Positions 1 to 7,957 of a stretch of DNA of 64,000 bases are shown here, one piece after another. Position 1 is the stretch's first letter, and every line of letters starts with the position of its first letter. A program made the translations under genes and the position numbers. The notes under the pieces were generated by a model. It had not been told where the DNA came from. It did no database searches and saw only the letters and a program-made list of their open reading frames with translations. Source of the DNA: Streptococcus marimammalium DSM 18627 (GTDB lineage Bacteria; Bacillota; Bacilli; Lactobacillales; Streptococcaceae); NCBI RefSeq assembly GCF_000380045.1, contig NZ_KB904340.1, forward strand, positions 1 to 64,000, written 5' to 3'.

Positions 1-217
1 GTCGGAAGTAAATTTTCTTTGCATTGACCTGTTTGACTTGTTTAACAGTCCCGCGTTTGAGCTCACGAGAGATGGTAGAGCGATTTCTTCCAAGACGTCT
101 TGCAATTTCAGCGGGTTTCAAACTTTCCGAGAGATAGGCTTCAATTTTCCCTCGTTCAGCTTCTGAAAGGTGGCGATAGGACTGTTTTGTGGTAGAATAG
201 TGAGTGGACATGTTCAT
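1..217 (-). CDS. IS30-family transposase, N-terminal part (runs off the window)
   Basis: Minus-strand reading gives a protein starting MNMSTHYSTTKQSYRHLS and continuing with EAERGKIEAYL, AEIARRLGRNRSTISREL and KRG. This is the N-terminal helix-turn-helix of IS30-family transposases (IS1239-like elements are common in streptococci). These enzymes carry a DDE catalytic core further on, which is outside the window. Two in-frame ATGs exist (positions 217 and 211). The purine-rich AAAGGAAAG sits directly against the first and 9 bases from the second, so the second may be the real start. Whether the remainder is intact cannot be judged. Confidence 0.8.
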   Translation of the reverse strand, partial: MNMSTHYSTTKQSYRHLSEAERGKIEAYLSESLKPAEIARRLGRNRSTISRELKRGTVKQVKQVNAKKIYFR

Positions 218-266
218 CTTTCCTTTATACTTTGTTCGCAACTTTAGTATATCAGATGAACATGTC
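207..266 (-). promoter_or_regulatory. Transposase promoter with start-codon-masking inverted repeat
   Basis: A perfect 13-bp inverted repeat (207-219 and 254-266, 34-base spacer) has its downstream arm over both candidate ATG codons. An extended -10 box, TGATATACT on the minus strand (254-246), overlaps the upstream arm and lies mostly in the spacer, so transcripts from it would start near 239 and lack the upstream arm. Only transcripts entering from outside the element would carry both arms and fold over the start codon. No clear -35 box is seen. Confidence 0.55.
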
Positions 267-346
267 TTTTTTGTTGCACCTCATTTTACAACGGGGCATT
301 AAAAAATTTTTCAATTTTTCAAAAAATATTAAAAATAAAATTTTTT

Positions 347-375
347 TTGCAAAAAAAGGAAAAAACTTGTAATAT
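347..375 (+). promoter_or_regulatory. parE promoter
   Basis: TTGCAA at 347-352 and TAATAT at 370-375 with a 17-base spacer, about 30 bases upstream of the parE start. It lies in a strongly A/T-rich stretch just outside the insertion sequence, so the IS has not removed it. Confidence 0.6.
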
Positions 376-404
376 TAAAAGGATGAGAAAAGTGGAGGTC
401 ATAG

Positions 405-2354
405 ATGCCTAAAAAGGAAATTAATTTAAGTAATTATAATGATGATGCCATTCAGGTATTAGAAGGGCTTGATGCTGTTCGTAAAAGACCTGGAATGTAT
501 ATCGGATCAACTGATGGGACAGGTCTACATCACTTGGTTTGGGAATTAGTTGACAATGCTGTCGATGAGGCTCTTTCAGGATTTGGTGATAGGATTGAAG
601 TCACCATTTATAAAGATGGATCATTAAGTGTTTCTGATAAAGGCCGTGGCATGCCTATAGGGATGCATGCTAAAGGTATTCCAACTGTTGAAGTTATCTT
701 TACGGTCTTACATGCTGGGGGTAAATTTGGCCAAGGTGGCTATAAAACTTCAGGGGGGTTACATGGTGTTGGTTCATCGGTTGTTAATGCTTTGTCAAAA
801 TGGCTTGAAGTTGAAATTGTTCGGGATGGGCATGTTTATCGTCAACGGTTTGAAAATGGTGGAAAACCTGTCACTACACTTAAAAAAATAGGATCAGCAC
901 CGAAATCAAAAACAGGAACAACTGTTACTTTTATGCCTGATAGTACTATTTTTTCAACAATTGATTTTAAATTTAATACCATAGCTGAACGTCTAAATGA
1001 GTCTGCCTTTTTATTAAAAAATGTGACACTCTCTTTAATCGATAAGAGAACTGATGAACAAAAAGATTTTCACTATGAAAATGGTGTTCAAGATTTTGTC
1101 TCTTACTTAAACGAAGATAAAGATACTCTAACACCCGTTATCTATTTTGAAGGTGAAGAAGACAGTTTTCAAGTGGAAGTTGCCATGCAGTATAATGATG
1201 GTTTTTCTGATAGCATTCTTTCTTTTGTTAATAATGTAAGAACAAAAGATGGTGGTACTCATGAGACTGGTTTAAAATCAGCTATTACTAAAGCTTTAAA
1301 TGATTATGCTAGAAAAACGAATCTCTTAAAAGAAAAAGAAAAAAATCTTGATGGCTCTGATTATCGTGAAGGGCTATCCGCTGTCTTATCAATTTTAGTA
1401 CCAGAAGAACATCTTCAGTTTGAAGGTCAAACTAAGGATAAATTAGGTAGCCCCCTTGCTCGTCCTTTTGTTGATGGCATTGTTTCTGAAAAGTTGGGTT
1501 ATTTCCTTATGGAAAATGGTGAAATTGCTTCAAGTTTAGTCAGAAAAGCTATTAAGGCGAGGGCAGCTCGTGAAGCAGCTAGAAAAGCACGAGATGAATC
1601 AAGAAACGGCAAGAAAAATAAAAAAGATAAGGGGCTTTTATCTGGTAAATTAACACCGGCACAATCCAAAAATCCAAAGAAAAATGAACTTTATCTGGTT
1701 GAGGGAGACTCAGCTGGAGGATCTGCCAAACAAGGGCGTGACCGAAAATTTCAGGCGATTCTGCCGTTGAGAGGAAAAGTTATTAATACAGCAAAAGCAA
1801 AAATGGCTGATATACTTAAAAATGAAGAAATTAACACAATGATTTATACCATTGGTGCTGGTGTTGGTGCGGACTTTAATCTAGATGATATCAACTATGA
1901 TAAAATTATCATTATGACTGATGCTGATACTGACGGTGCCCATATTCAAACATTACTTTTAACATTTTTCTATCGCTATATGCGTCCACTCATAGAATCT
2001 GGGCATGTTTATATTGCTCTACCACCTCTTTATAAAATGTCTATAGGTAAAGGAAAAAATGAAAAAATTGATTATGCCTGGACTGACAGCGAATTAGAAG
2101 AATTACGAAAAGAATATGGTAAAAATGCTACTCTTCAACGTTACAAAGGTCTTGGTGAGATGAATGCAACTCAACTGTGGGAAACAACCATGGATCCAGA
2201 AACAAGAACCTTGATTCGTGTGACAATTGATGATTTAGCTAGGGCAGAAAGGCGCGTGTCAGTCTTAATGGGTGATAAGGTTGAACCCCGTCGTCAATGG
2301 ATTGAAGATAATGTTAAATTTACACTTGAAGAAACAAACAATATACTCTTGTAG
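405..2354 (+). CDS. parE: DNA topoisomerase IV subunit B (ParE)
   Basis: This is the ATPase subunit of topoisomerase IV, which decatenates daughter chromosomes together with ParC. The 649-residue length is normal. In order: GHKL ATPase domain (RKRPGMYIGST and ELVDNAVDEA near residues 28-55; GGLHGVGSSVVNAL near 117-130), transducer domain, and C-terminal Toprim domain with LVEGDSAGGSAKQGRDR and the metal-binding DADTDGAH. The start follows GGAGG at 394-398 with good spacing. parC begins 15 bases after the stop, so the two are co-transcribed. ParE is distinguished from GyrB by the partner gene and length. No lesions are seen. Confidence 0.97.
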   Translation: MPKKEINLSNYNDDAIQVLEGLDAVRKRPGMYIGSTDGTGLHHLVWELVDNAVDEALSGFGDRIEVTIYKDGSLSVSDKGRGMPIGMHAKGIPTVEVIFTVLHAGGKFGQGGYKTSGGLHGVGSSVVNALSKWLEVEIVRDGHVYRQRFENGGKPVTTLKKIGSAPKSKTGTTVTFMPDSTIFSTIDFKFNTIAERLNESAFLLKNVTLSLIDKRTDEQKDFHYENGVQDFVSYLNEDKDTLTPVIYFEGEEDSFQVEVAMQYNDGFSDSILSFVNNVRTKDGGTHETGLKSAITKALNDYARKTNLLKEKEKNLDGSDYREGLSAVLSILVPEEHLQFEGQTKDKLGSPLARPFVDGIVSEKLGYFLMENGEIASSLVRKAIKARAAREAARKARDESRNGKKNKKDKGLLSGKLTPAQSKNPKKNELYLVEGDSAGGSAKQGRDRKFQAILPLRGKVINTAKAKMADILKNEEINTMIYTIGAGVGADFNLDDINYDKIIIMTDADTDGAHIQTLLLTFFYRYMRPLIESGHVYIALPPLYKMSIGKGKNEKIDYAWTDSELEELRKEYGKNATLQRYKGLGEMNATQLWETTMDPETRTLIRVTIDDLARAERRVSVLMGDKVEPRRQWIEDNVKFTLEETNNILL

Positions 2355-2369
2355 AGAAAGGAGGCTATG

Positions 2370-4829
2370 ATGTCAAATGTTCAAGATATGTCTTTAGAAG
2401 ATATCATGGGTGAGCGTTTTGGTCGTTATTCAAAATATATCATCCAAGAACGTGCTTTACCAGATATTCGAGATGGTTTAAAGCCTGTTCAACGTCGTAT
2501 TTTATACTCGATGAATAAAGACGGTAATACTTTTGATAAAAGTTATCGTAAATCAGCCAAATCTGTTGGAAATATTATGGGGAATTTTCATCCTCATGGA
2601 GATTCATCGATCTATGATGCCATGGTACGTATGAGTCAGAACTGGAAAAATCGTGAAATCTTAGTAGAAATGCACGGTAACAATGGTTCTATGGATGGTG
2701 ATCCACCGGCAGCAATGCGTTACACAGAAGCACGTTTATCAGAAATGGCTTCCTATCTTTTAACGGATATTGAAAAACAGACTGTTCCTTTTGCCTGGAA
2801 TTTTGATGATACAGAAAAAGAACCAACTGTTTTACCGTCAGCTTTTCCTAATTTATTGGTTAACGGCTCTTCTGGTATTTCAGCAGGTTATGCCACAGAT
2901 ATTCCACCTCACAACCTTTCAGAGGTGATTGATGCAGTTATTTATATGATTGATCACCCAACAGCAACACTTGAAAAACTAATGACTTTTTTACCAGGTC
3001 CAGATTTTCCAACAGGAGCCATTATTCAGGGGGCTGATGAGATAAAAAAAGCCTATGAGACTGGTAAAGGTAGAATTGTTGTTCGTAGTTTGACCAGTAT
3101 AGAAACGCTAAAAGCTGGCAAAAAACAAATTGTTGTTAAGGAAATCCCTTATGAAATCAATAAGGCTACACTCGTTAAAAAAATAGATGATGTTAGAGTT
3201 AACAATAAGGTTCCTGGTATTGCTGAAGTTCGTGATGAGTCTGATAGAACTGGTTTGCGTATTGCTATTGAATTAAAAAAAGAAGCAGACGAAGAAACAG
3301 TCTTAAATTATCTTTTTAAATACACCGATTTACAAATTAATTATAATTTTAATATGGTGGCAATCGATAACTCTACTCCTCGTCAAGTTGGCTTGAAAAA
3401 AATATTAAAGAGCTATGTTAATCATCGACAAGAAGTTATTCTAGCACGTTCTCATTATGATAAAAACAAGGCTGAAAAACGCCTCCACATTGTTGAAGGT
3501 TTAATCAGAGTTATTTCTATTTTAGATGAAATTATTGCATTGATCAGATCAAGTGACAATAAATTAGATGCTAAAGAAAATTTGAAAATAAGTTATGATT
3601 TCTCAGAAGAACAAGCAGAAGCAATTGTTACTTTACAGCTTTATCGTTTAACCAATACTGATATTGTTACTCTTAAAGAAGAAGAAGCTAGTTTACGTGA
3701 AAAAATTGCAACTCTTTCTGCAATCATTGATGATGAAAAAACTTTATTCAATGTGATGAAAAAAGAACTACGTAATGTTAAAAAGAAATTTTCTAATTCA
3801 CGACGTAGTGAGCTTCAAGCAAAAACACAAAGTATTGAAATTGATACAGCTAGTCTAATCATTGAAGAAGATACTTATGTCAGTGTTACAAAAGCGGGAT
3901 ATCTAAAACGTACCAGTCCACGATCATTTTCTGCTTCAGATATTGAAGAAATTGGTAAACGTGAAGATGATGAAGTGATTTTCTTAGAACAAGCTAAGAC
4001 AACACAACATTTATTGTTGTTTACTAATTTTGGTAATGTTATTTATCGCCCAGTTTATGAATTGTCAGATATCAAATGGAAGGATGTTGGAGAGCATCTT
4101 AGTCAATCTATTTCAACTTTTTCAACAGAAGAAACCATTATTTATGCTGAAATAATTGATAATTTTGAGAAGCAATCAGCTATCTATTTTTCAGTCACTC
4201 AAAAAGGCCAAATCAAACGTTTTGATCGTAAAGAAATAACACCATGGCGAACTTATAAAACAAAATCAATCAAATACGCTAAAATAAAAGATGAAACTGA
4301 TCAAATCATAGCTGTTTCTCCAATTATTCTTGAAGATATTATGTTAGTTACTAATAAGGGCTATGCTTTAAGATTTGGTACAGATGAGGTCCCTATTGTT
4401 AGCAATAAAGCAGCAGGCGTTAAAGGAATTAATCTTAAAAAAGGTGATTTTGTGGTCAGTGCTTTTAAAGTTACTAGTGAAAACATGTTTATCTTAACAC
4501 AACGTGGAAGTCTAAAGAAAATGGCAGTTAATCTTATTCCAAAAACAAGTAGAGCTAATCGAGGTTTGCAAGTTATTCGCGAACTAAAGACAAAGCCCCA
4601 TCGTATTTTTGCAGCAGGTATTATTATTGCAAAAGATGATGAGATTAATTTATTTTCTAGTGAACTTCCAAAAGAAAAGGAATTATTAGAAGTAACTTCA
4701 CAAACACAAGAGAAATATAATGTTAATTTAGCCACTCTTCCACAGTCAGAAAGAACAAGTAATGGTAGTTTTATTTCTGATACTATTTCTGAGCAGGGAG
4801 TAATAAGTGTTAGATTAGTAAGAAAATAA
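2370..4829 (+). CDS. parC: DNA topoisomerase IV subunit A (ParC)
   Basis: The DNA-cleaving subunit of topoisomerase IV, 819 residues from the chosen start. Two ATGs are adjacent (2367 and 2370). AAAGGAGG ends at 2364, giving 2 or 5 bases of spacing, so 2370 (MSNVQDMSLEDIMGERF) is preferred and matches the usual streptococcal start. The catalytic tyrosine is Y118 in AAMRYTEARL. The quinolone-resistance region reads [12 protein letters not shown] with S79 and D83, the susceptible form. The C-terminal beta-pinwheel lacks the QRRGGRG box that the GyrA paralogue at 54613 carries, which separates the two. Confidence 0.97.
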   Translation: MSNVQDMSLEDIMGERFGRYSKYIIQERALPDIRDGLKPVQRRILYSMNKDGNTFDKSYRKSAKSVGNIMGNFHPHGDSSIYDAMVRMSQNWKNREILVEMHGNNGSMDGDPPAAMRYTEARLSEMASYLLTDIEKQTVPFAWNFDDTEKEPTVLPSAFPNLLVNGSSGISAGYATDIPPHNLSEVIDAVIYMIDHPTATLEKLMTFLPGPDFPTGAIIQGADEIKKAYETGKGRIVVRSLTSIETLKAGKKQIVVKEIPYEINKATLVKKIDDVRVNNKVPGIAEVRDESDRTGLRIAIELKKEADEETVLNYLFKYTDLQINYNFNMVAIDNSTPRQVGLKKILKSYVNHRQEVILARSHYDKNKAEKRLHIVEGLIRVISILDEIIALIRSSDNKLDAKENLKISYDFSEEQAEAIVTLQLYRLTNTDIVTLKEEEASLREKIATLSAIIDDEKTLFNVMKKELRNVKKKFSNSRRSELQAKTQSIEIDTASLIIEEDTYVSVTKAGYLKRTSPRSFSASDIEEIGKREDDEVIFLEQAKTTQHLLLFTNFGNVIYRPVYELSDIKWKDVGEHLSQSISTFSTEETIIYAEIIDNFEKQSAIYFSVTQKGQIKRFDRKEITPWRTYKTKSIKYAKIKDETDQIIAVSPIILEDIMLVTNKGYALRFGTDEVPIVSNKAAGVKGINLKKGDFVVSAFKVTSENMFILTQRGSLKKMAVNLIPKTSRANRGLQVIRELKTKPHRIFAAGIIIAKDDEINLFSSELPKEKELLEVTSQTQEKYNVNLATLPQSERTSNGSFISDTISEQGVISVRLVRK

Positions 4830-4838
4830 AAAGTAGAT

Positions 4839-4868
4839 GAGTTTGCTCTTGCAAGCTCTTGCTTTTTT
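4839..4868 (+). terminator. Terminator after parC
   Basis: Stem of 8 pairs with one G-U wobble (4839-4846 with 4851-4858, loop TCTT) followed by TTGC and six T. It ends the parE-parC transcript and overlaps the next promoter. Confidence 0.6.
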
Positions 4869-4877
4869 GTGTAAAAT
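4849..4877 (+). promoter_or_regulatory. Promoter for the DUF2969 gene
   Basis: TTGCAA at 4849-4854 and TAAAAT at 4872-4877 with a 17-base spacer. The -35 box lies inside the parC terminator hairpin. Confidence 0.5.
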
Positions 4878-4896
4878 TTATAACAAGAGGTGAACT

Positions 4897-5127
4897 ATGA
4901 GTAAAAAAGATAAAAAAATCACAGTAGAAATTGTGGAAGGTAAAGTAAGTCTTTCAAACAGTGAAGTAAATGGTTTTCAATTGATAATTGGTCGAAAAAT
5001 CATTGGTAATATTACTGAAATTGATGATAAGTTTGCTGTAGTCCAAAATAATGAAGTATCAAACTTTCATAAAACAATGGATTTGGCAGTTACCAATATC
5101 ATAGAAAATTATAATTTAAATCACTAA
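4897..5127 (+). CDS. DUF2969 family protein
   Basis: A 76-residue protein with no signal peptide or membrane segment, starting MSKKDKKITVEIVEGK. It resembles the DUF2969 family found in lactobacilli and streptococci, whose function is unknown. Charged, short beta-strand-like segments predominate; FQLIIGRKIIGNITEIDDKF is the most conserved-looking part. The start follows AAGAGGTG with 6-7 bases of spacing. It lies between parC and a tRNA pair, with its own promoter. In related streptococci a branched-chain aminotransferase gene usually separates it from parC (from memory); it is absent here. Confidence 0.75.
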   Translation: MSKKDKKITVEIVEGKVSLSNSEVNGFQLIIGRKIIGNITEIDDKFAVVQNNEVSNFHKTMDLAVTNIIENYNLNH

Positions 5128-5143
5128 AATTCCTTAAAAAGGC

Positions 5144-5172
5144 TTGATTACAATAAGAATTTATGTTAAAAT
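5144..5172 (+). promoter_or_regulatory. Promoter of the tRNA-Tyr/tRNA-Gln unit
   Basis: TTGATT at 5144-5149, a 17-base spacer and TAAAAT at 5167-5172 with an extended TGn element (TG at 5164-5165). It starts about 13 bases before the tRNA. Confidence 0.65.
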
Positions 5173-5184
5173 TGTTTCTGTTGT

Positions 5185-5265
5185 GGAAAGATAGCGAAGA
5201 GGCTAAACGCGGCGGACTGTAAATCCGCTCCTTCGGGTTCGGGGGTTCGAATCCCTCTCTTTCCA
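5185..5265 (+). tRNA. tRNA-Tyr (anticodon GTA)
   Basis: 81 bases that fold as a class II tRNA with a long variable arm. The acceptor GGAAAGA pairs with TCTTTCC, the T arm is GGGGGTTCGAATCCCTC, and the anticodon GTA is at 5219-5221. CCA is not encoded. The long variable arm agrees with Tyr. Confidence 0.96.
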
Positions 5266-5270
5266 TTTCA

Positions 5271-5342
5271 TGGGGTATAGCCAAGCGGTAAGGCAAGGGA
5301 CTTTGACTCCCTCATGCGTTGGTTCGAATCCAGCTACCCCAG
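5271..5342 (+). tRNA. tRNA-Gln (anticodon TTG)
   Basis: 72 bases. The acceptor TGGGGTA pairs with TACCCCA, the anticodon loop CTTTGAC places TTG at 5303-5305, and the T arm is TTGGTTCGAATCCAG. It lies 5 bases after tRNA-Tyr, so one transcript carries both. CCA is not encoded. Confidence 0.96.
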
Positions 5343-5346
5343 TCAT

Positions 5347-5369
5347 GGTATTAGGTTTTACCTAAGACC
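5347..5369 (+). other. Stem-loop after tRNA-Gln
   Basis: GGT-A-TTAGGT pairs with ACCTAA-G-ACC around a TTT loop (one A-G mismatch). No T-run follows, so this may be a processing site or a weak terminator for the tRNA unit rather than a full terminator. Confidence 0.4.
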
Positions 5370-5425
5370 GTCAAAGATAAATTTTGTTGTCATTTGCGGG
5401 TTACCTTGAGAAAATATATTGTTAT

Positions 5426-5458
5426 CAGAAAATTAGAAGACTGATTTTCTGTTGGAGG
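5426..5458 (+). promoter_or_regulatory. rpsA leader hairpin next to its ribosome-binding site
   Basis: CAGAAAAT (5426-5433) and ATTTTCTG (5444-5451) form a perfect 8-pair stem with a 10-base loop. It ends 2 bases before GGAGG (5454-5458), the ribosome-binding site of rpsA. Autogenous control of S1 synthesis is known in enterobacteria; whether this hairpin takes part is inference. Confidence 0.45.
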
Positions 5459-5468
5459 ATTTTTTAGA

Positions 5469-6668
5469 ATGAATGAATTTGAAGATTTGCTAAACAGTGT
5501 TAGCGAAGTGAATGCTGGTGACGTAGTTACCGCAGAAGTATTGACAGTTGATAACGATCAAGCCAACGTTGTTATCAGTGGTACTGGTGTTGAGGGTGTG
5601 TTAACACTTCGTGAGTTGACTAATGATCGTAATGCTGACATTAATGATTTAGTAAAACCAGGGGAAACACTTGAGGTACTTGTTCTTCGTCAAGTAGTTG
5701 GAAAAGATACTGATACAGTGACTTTCCTAGTGTCTAAAAAACGCTTAGAAGCTCGCAAAGCTTGGGACAAACTTATTGGTCGCGAAGGCGATGTTATTAC
5801 AGTTAAAGTTACTCGTGCTGTTAAAGGTGGATTAGCTATTGAATTTGAAGGTCTACGTGGCTTTATTCCGGCTTCAATGATTGATACACGTTTTGTACGT
5901 AACACAGAAAAATTTGTTGGACAAGAAGTTGATGCTCGTATTAAAGAAGTTGATGCTTCTGAAAATCGTTTTATTCTTTCTCGTCGTGAAGTAGTTGAAG
6001 AATCAGCTGAAAAAGCTCGTAAAGAAATTTTCTCAACACTGTCAGAAGGATCAGTTGTTACTGGGAAAGTAGCTCGATTAACTAGCTTTGGTGCTTTTAT
6101 CGATCTTGGTGGTGTTGATGGTCTTATCCATGTGACTGAACTTTCTCATGAAAGAAATGTCTCTCCTAAATCAGTTGTTTCTGTTGGTGAAGAAGTTGAA
6201 GTTAAAGTACTTTCAATTGATGAAGAAGCTGGTCGTGTTTCACTATCGCTTAAAGCTACAACTCCAGGACCATGGGATGGTGTTGAACAAAAACTTGCTG
6301 CAGGTGATGTCATTGAAGGAAAAGTAAAACGCCTTACTGATTTTGGTGCATTTGTTGAAGTTCTTCCTGGCATTGATGGGTTAGTTCACATCTCACAAAT
6401 TTCTCACAAACGTGTTGAAAATCCTAAAGATGTATTATCAGTTGGTCAAGATGTAACGGTTAAAGTTCTTGAGGTTAATGCTGCTGATGAACGTGTTTCA
6501 TTGTCAATTAAAGCATTAGAAGAACGTCCTGCTCAAGAAGAAAATTCTGAAGAAAAACGTCAATCTAAACCTCGTCGTCCAAAACGCCAAGAAAAACGTG
6601 ATTATGATTTGCCAGAAACTCAAACTGGATTCTCAATGGCTGATTTATTTGGAGATATTGAATTGTAA
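5469..6668 (+). CDS. rpsA: 30S ribosomal protein S1 homologue (RpsA)
   Basis: A 399-residue protein built from four S1 RNA-binding (OB-fold) domains, at roughly residues 15-90, 105-170, 190-260 and 275-345. The last two carry clear GxVxRLTxFGAFVDLGGxDGLIHxTELS-like signatures. A basic tail (residues ~355-390) and a short hydrophobic end follow. Four domains is the Gram-positive form; E. coli S1 has six. It binds mRNA and rRNA and helps translation initiation, although in Firmicutes its ribosomal role is less certain. The start follows GGAGG with 10 bases of spacing. A terminator follows directly and the gene is monocistronic. Confidence 0.93.
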   Translation: MNEFEDLLNSVSEVNAGDVVTAEVLTVDNDQANVVISGTGVEGVLTLRELTNDRNADINDLVKPGETLEVLVLRQVVGKDTDTVTFLVSKKRLEARKAWDKLIGREGDVITVKVTRAVKGGLAIEFEGLRGFIPASMIDTRFVRNTEKFVGQEVDARIKEVDASENRFILSRREVVEESAEKARKEIFSTLSEGSVVTGKVARLTSFGAFIDLGGVDGLIHVTELSHERNVSPKSVVSVGEEVEVKVLSIDEEAGRVSLSLKATTPGPWDGVEQKLAAGDVIEGKVKRLTDFGAFVEVLPGIDGLVHISQISHKRVENPKDVLSVGQDVTVKVLEVNAADERVSLSIKALEERPAQEENSEEKRQSKPRRPKRQEKRDYDLPETQTGFSMADLFGDIEL

Positions 6669-6681
6669 TGATAGCAAAAAG

Positions 6682-6708
6682 CTCACTATTTATTAGTGAG
6701 TTTTTTTT
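6682..6708 (+). terminator. Terminator after rpsA
   Basis: CTCACTA and TAGTGAG form a perfect 7-pair stem (6682-6688 with 6694-6700), followed by eight T. Confidence 0.9.
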
Positions 6709-6712
6709 AACT

Positions 6713-6741
6713 TTGCTAAAGATTATTTTTTTTGATATACT
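6713..6741 (+). promoter_or_regulatory. ssrA promoter
   Basis: TTGCTA at 6713-6718, a 17-base spacer and TATACT at 6736-6741 with an extended TGA. The predicted start is ~15 bases before the mature 5' end of tmRNA. Confidence 0.75.
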
Positions 6742-6763
6742 AATAATGTGTTATTACTACTTA

Positions 6764-7107
6764 GGGGTCGTTACGGATTCGACAGGCATTATGAGGCATA
6801 TTTTGCAACCCATCGGCAGATGTAAAATGCCAGTTAAATATAACTGCAAAAAATAACACAACTTACGCAGTAGCTGCCTAAAAACCAGCTCTCGTGACTT
6901 TTATGAAATTGCTTGCGTTTCATTAAAAGTCTTAAAATAGTAAGCTACGTGTGATTATTGTCTAGCTAATCACAAAGAGACTGATAGACTCGCTGATTTG
7001 TGACTTGAGCTATGTGTCATTAATAAGTTAAAAAAAGACATAGCCTATGGTTGTAGACAAATATGTTAGCAGATGTTTGGACGTGGGTTCGACTCCCACC
7101 GGCTCCA
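6764..7107 (+). ncRNA. ssrA: tmRNA (SsrA)
   Basis: 344 bases with the tRNA-like ends GGGGTCGTTACGG and GGTTCGACTCCCACCGGCTCCA. It rescues stalled ribosomes by adding a degradation tag. The resume codon is GCA at 6846 and the tag reads AKNNTTYAVAA, with TAA at 6879-6881. The acceptor stem pairs over 7 bases (with G-U pairs) and CCA is not fully encoded. The tag is close to but distinct from the streptococcal tags I remember (AKNTNSYALAA, AKNNTSYALAA). It has its own promoter and lies between rpsA and a lipoprotein gene. Confidence 0.96.
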
Positions 7108-7150
7108 TTTAATATTTTAATAAGTGTGATATAAAAGAATGTGAGAAAAA

Positions 7151-7807
7151 ATGAAAAGAATCCTTTTATTTTTAGCAATTACCCTATCAAGTTTTTTAAT
7201 GATTTCCTGTTCAAGTAATAGTGAAAAAAAAGTTGATGAAATAACGACAAAAGAAGATTCAGTTTTAAATCAAAAACAAGTTGAAATTGCTGAACACCAA
7301 GATATTCGTTTGAAGTTTAATGATGTTCACATTGCTCTTTTACAAGATGAGTTTAAAGGTGGGACAACAATTGAAGAATTAAAAACTCTTTTTGGGGATC
7401 CAACTACAATAGAGCAAGAGTCGGCTGGTCAAGTTACTCTTGATGTTTATAAGTGGCAGTTTGATAATGTTGAAGTCACAGTAAAATTATATGAAAACAG
7501 TACGGTTGTCAGATCAATCTCAAATTTTAGTTTTATTCGTAAAGCAACTATCTCTAAAGAAACATATAATGATATTGCTGATGGAACTTCTTACCTAGAA
7601 GTTAAACAAGTTCTTGGAGAGCCAGATGTTTTATCAGAAGTTTCTTCATCAGATGGTCGTGAGATCCAAGCCATTTGGATAAGTGGCTTAAAATCAGATG
7701 GTGTGGCTACTGTTGAAATGTTTTTTAATCAAGATGGACTAATATCAAAAGAGCAGTCTGGTTTAAAAGAAGAAAATACTGAAAAAAAGGAAAAGAAAGA
7801 CAAATAA
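7151..7807 (+). CDS. Lipoprotein with two BLIP/SmpA-like repeats (DUF3862-type)
   Basis: A 218-residue exported lipoprotein. The hydrophobic N-terminus ends in MISC, with Cys20 as the probable lipidated residue; Met at -3 is a less usual lipobox. After a charged linker come two related segments, GTTIEELKTLFGDP (71-84) and GTSYLEVKQVLGEP (145-158). This is the helix-helix-GxP signature of SmpA/OmlA/BLIP-fold domains, seen in streptococcal DUF3862 lipoproteins. The C-terminus is a Lys/Glu-rich tail. No specific function is known. It starts 43 bases after tmRNA and ends at its own terminator. A weak GTGAGAAAA serves as ribosome-binding site. Confidence 0.75.
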   Translation: MKRILLFLAITLSSFLMISCSSNSEKKVDEITTKEDSVLNQKQVEIAEHQDIRLKFNDVHIALLQDEFKGGTTIEELKTLFGDPTTIEQESAGQVTLDVYKWQFDNVEVTVKLYENSTVVRSISNFSFIRKATISKETYNDIADGTSYLEVKQVLGEPDVLSEVSSSDGREIQAIWISGLKSDGVATVEMFFNQDGLISKEQSGLKEENTEKKEKKDK

Positions 7808-7830
7808 AAAAGGCACAAAAGTGCTTTTTT
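7807..7830 (+). terminator. Terminator between lipoprotein gene and tRNA-Arg
   Basis: GCAC-AAAA-GTGC flanked by A6 and T6. The symmetry lets it work for the minus-strand tRNA as well. Confidence 0.75.
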
Positions 7831-7832
7831 CA

Positions 7833-7904
7833 TCCAACTTGAGGGAATCGAACCCCCATTTCAAGAACCGGAATCTTGCGTGATATCCATTACACTAAAG
7901 TTGG
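7833..7904 (-). tRNA. tRNA-Arg (anticodon CCG)
   Basis: 72 bases on the minus strand. The acceptor CCAACTT pairs with AAGTTGG, the stem CAAGA/TCTTG encloses TTCCGGT with anticodon CCG, and the T arm is GGGGGTTCGATTCCCTC. It reads the rare codon CGG. Confidence 0.95.
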
Positions 7905-7931
7905 TAGCTTTATTATATCATAAAAACAAAG

Positions 7932-7954
7932 AGAGCCTCAACAGCAGAGGCTCT
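7932..7954 (-). terminator. Terminator of the GntR-ABC operon
   Basis: A perfect 8-pair stem (7932-7939 with 7947-7954). On the minus strand it is followed by a T-rich stretch (CTTTGTTTTTA). It lies just after the permease stop and before tRNA-Arg. Confidence 0.8.
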
Positions 7955-7957
7955 TTC

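Larger units (their letters stand above)
1..300 (-). mobile_element. 5' end of an IS30-family insertion sequence (partial)
   Basis: The first ~217 bases encode, on the minus strand, the N-terminus of an IS30-type transposase, and the next ~80 bases are its promoter and end region. The outer boundary is not certain: the stretch around 270-300, where the sequence changes to very A/T-rich chromosomal DNA just before the parE promoter, is the likely terminal inverted repeat. The other end lies outside the window, so neither the repeat nor a target duplication can be checked here. The element points away from parE. Confidence 0.75.

Noticed and set aside
5099-5296. Minus-strand ORF over the tRNA pair
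   Set aside because: It is antisense to two well-formed tRNAs; fortuitous.
6668-6856. Small ORF overlapping the start of tmRNA
   Set aside because: It runs through the rpsA terminator, the ssrA promoter and the tmRNA 5' end, so it is fortuitous.
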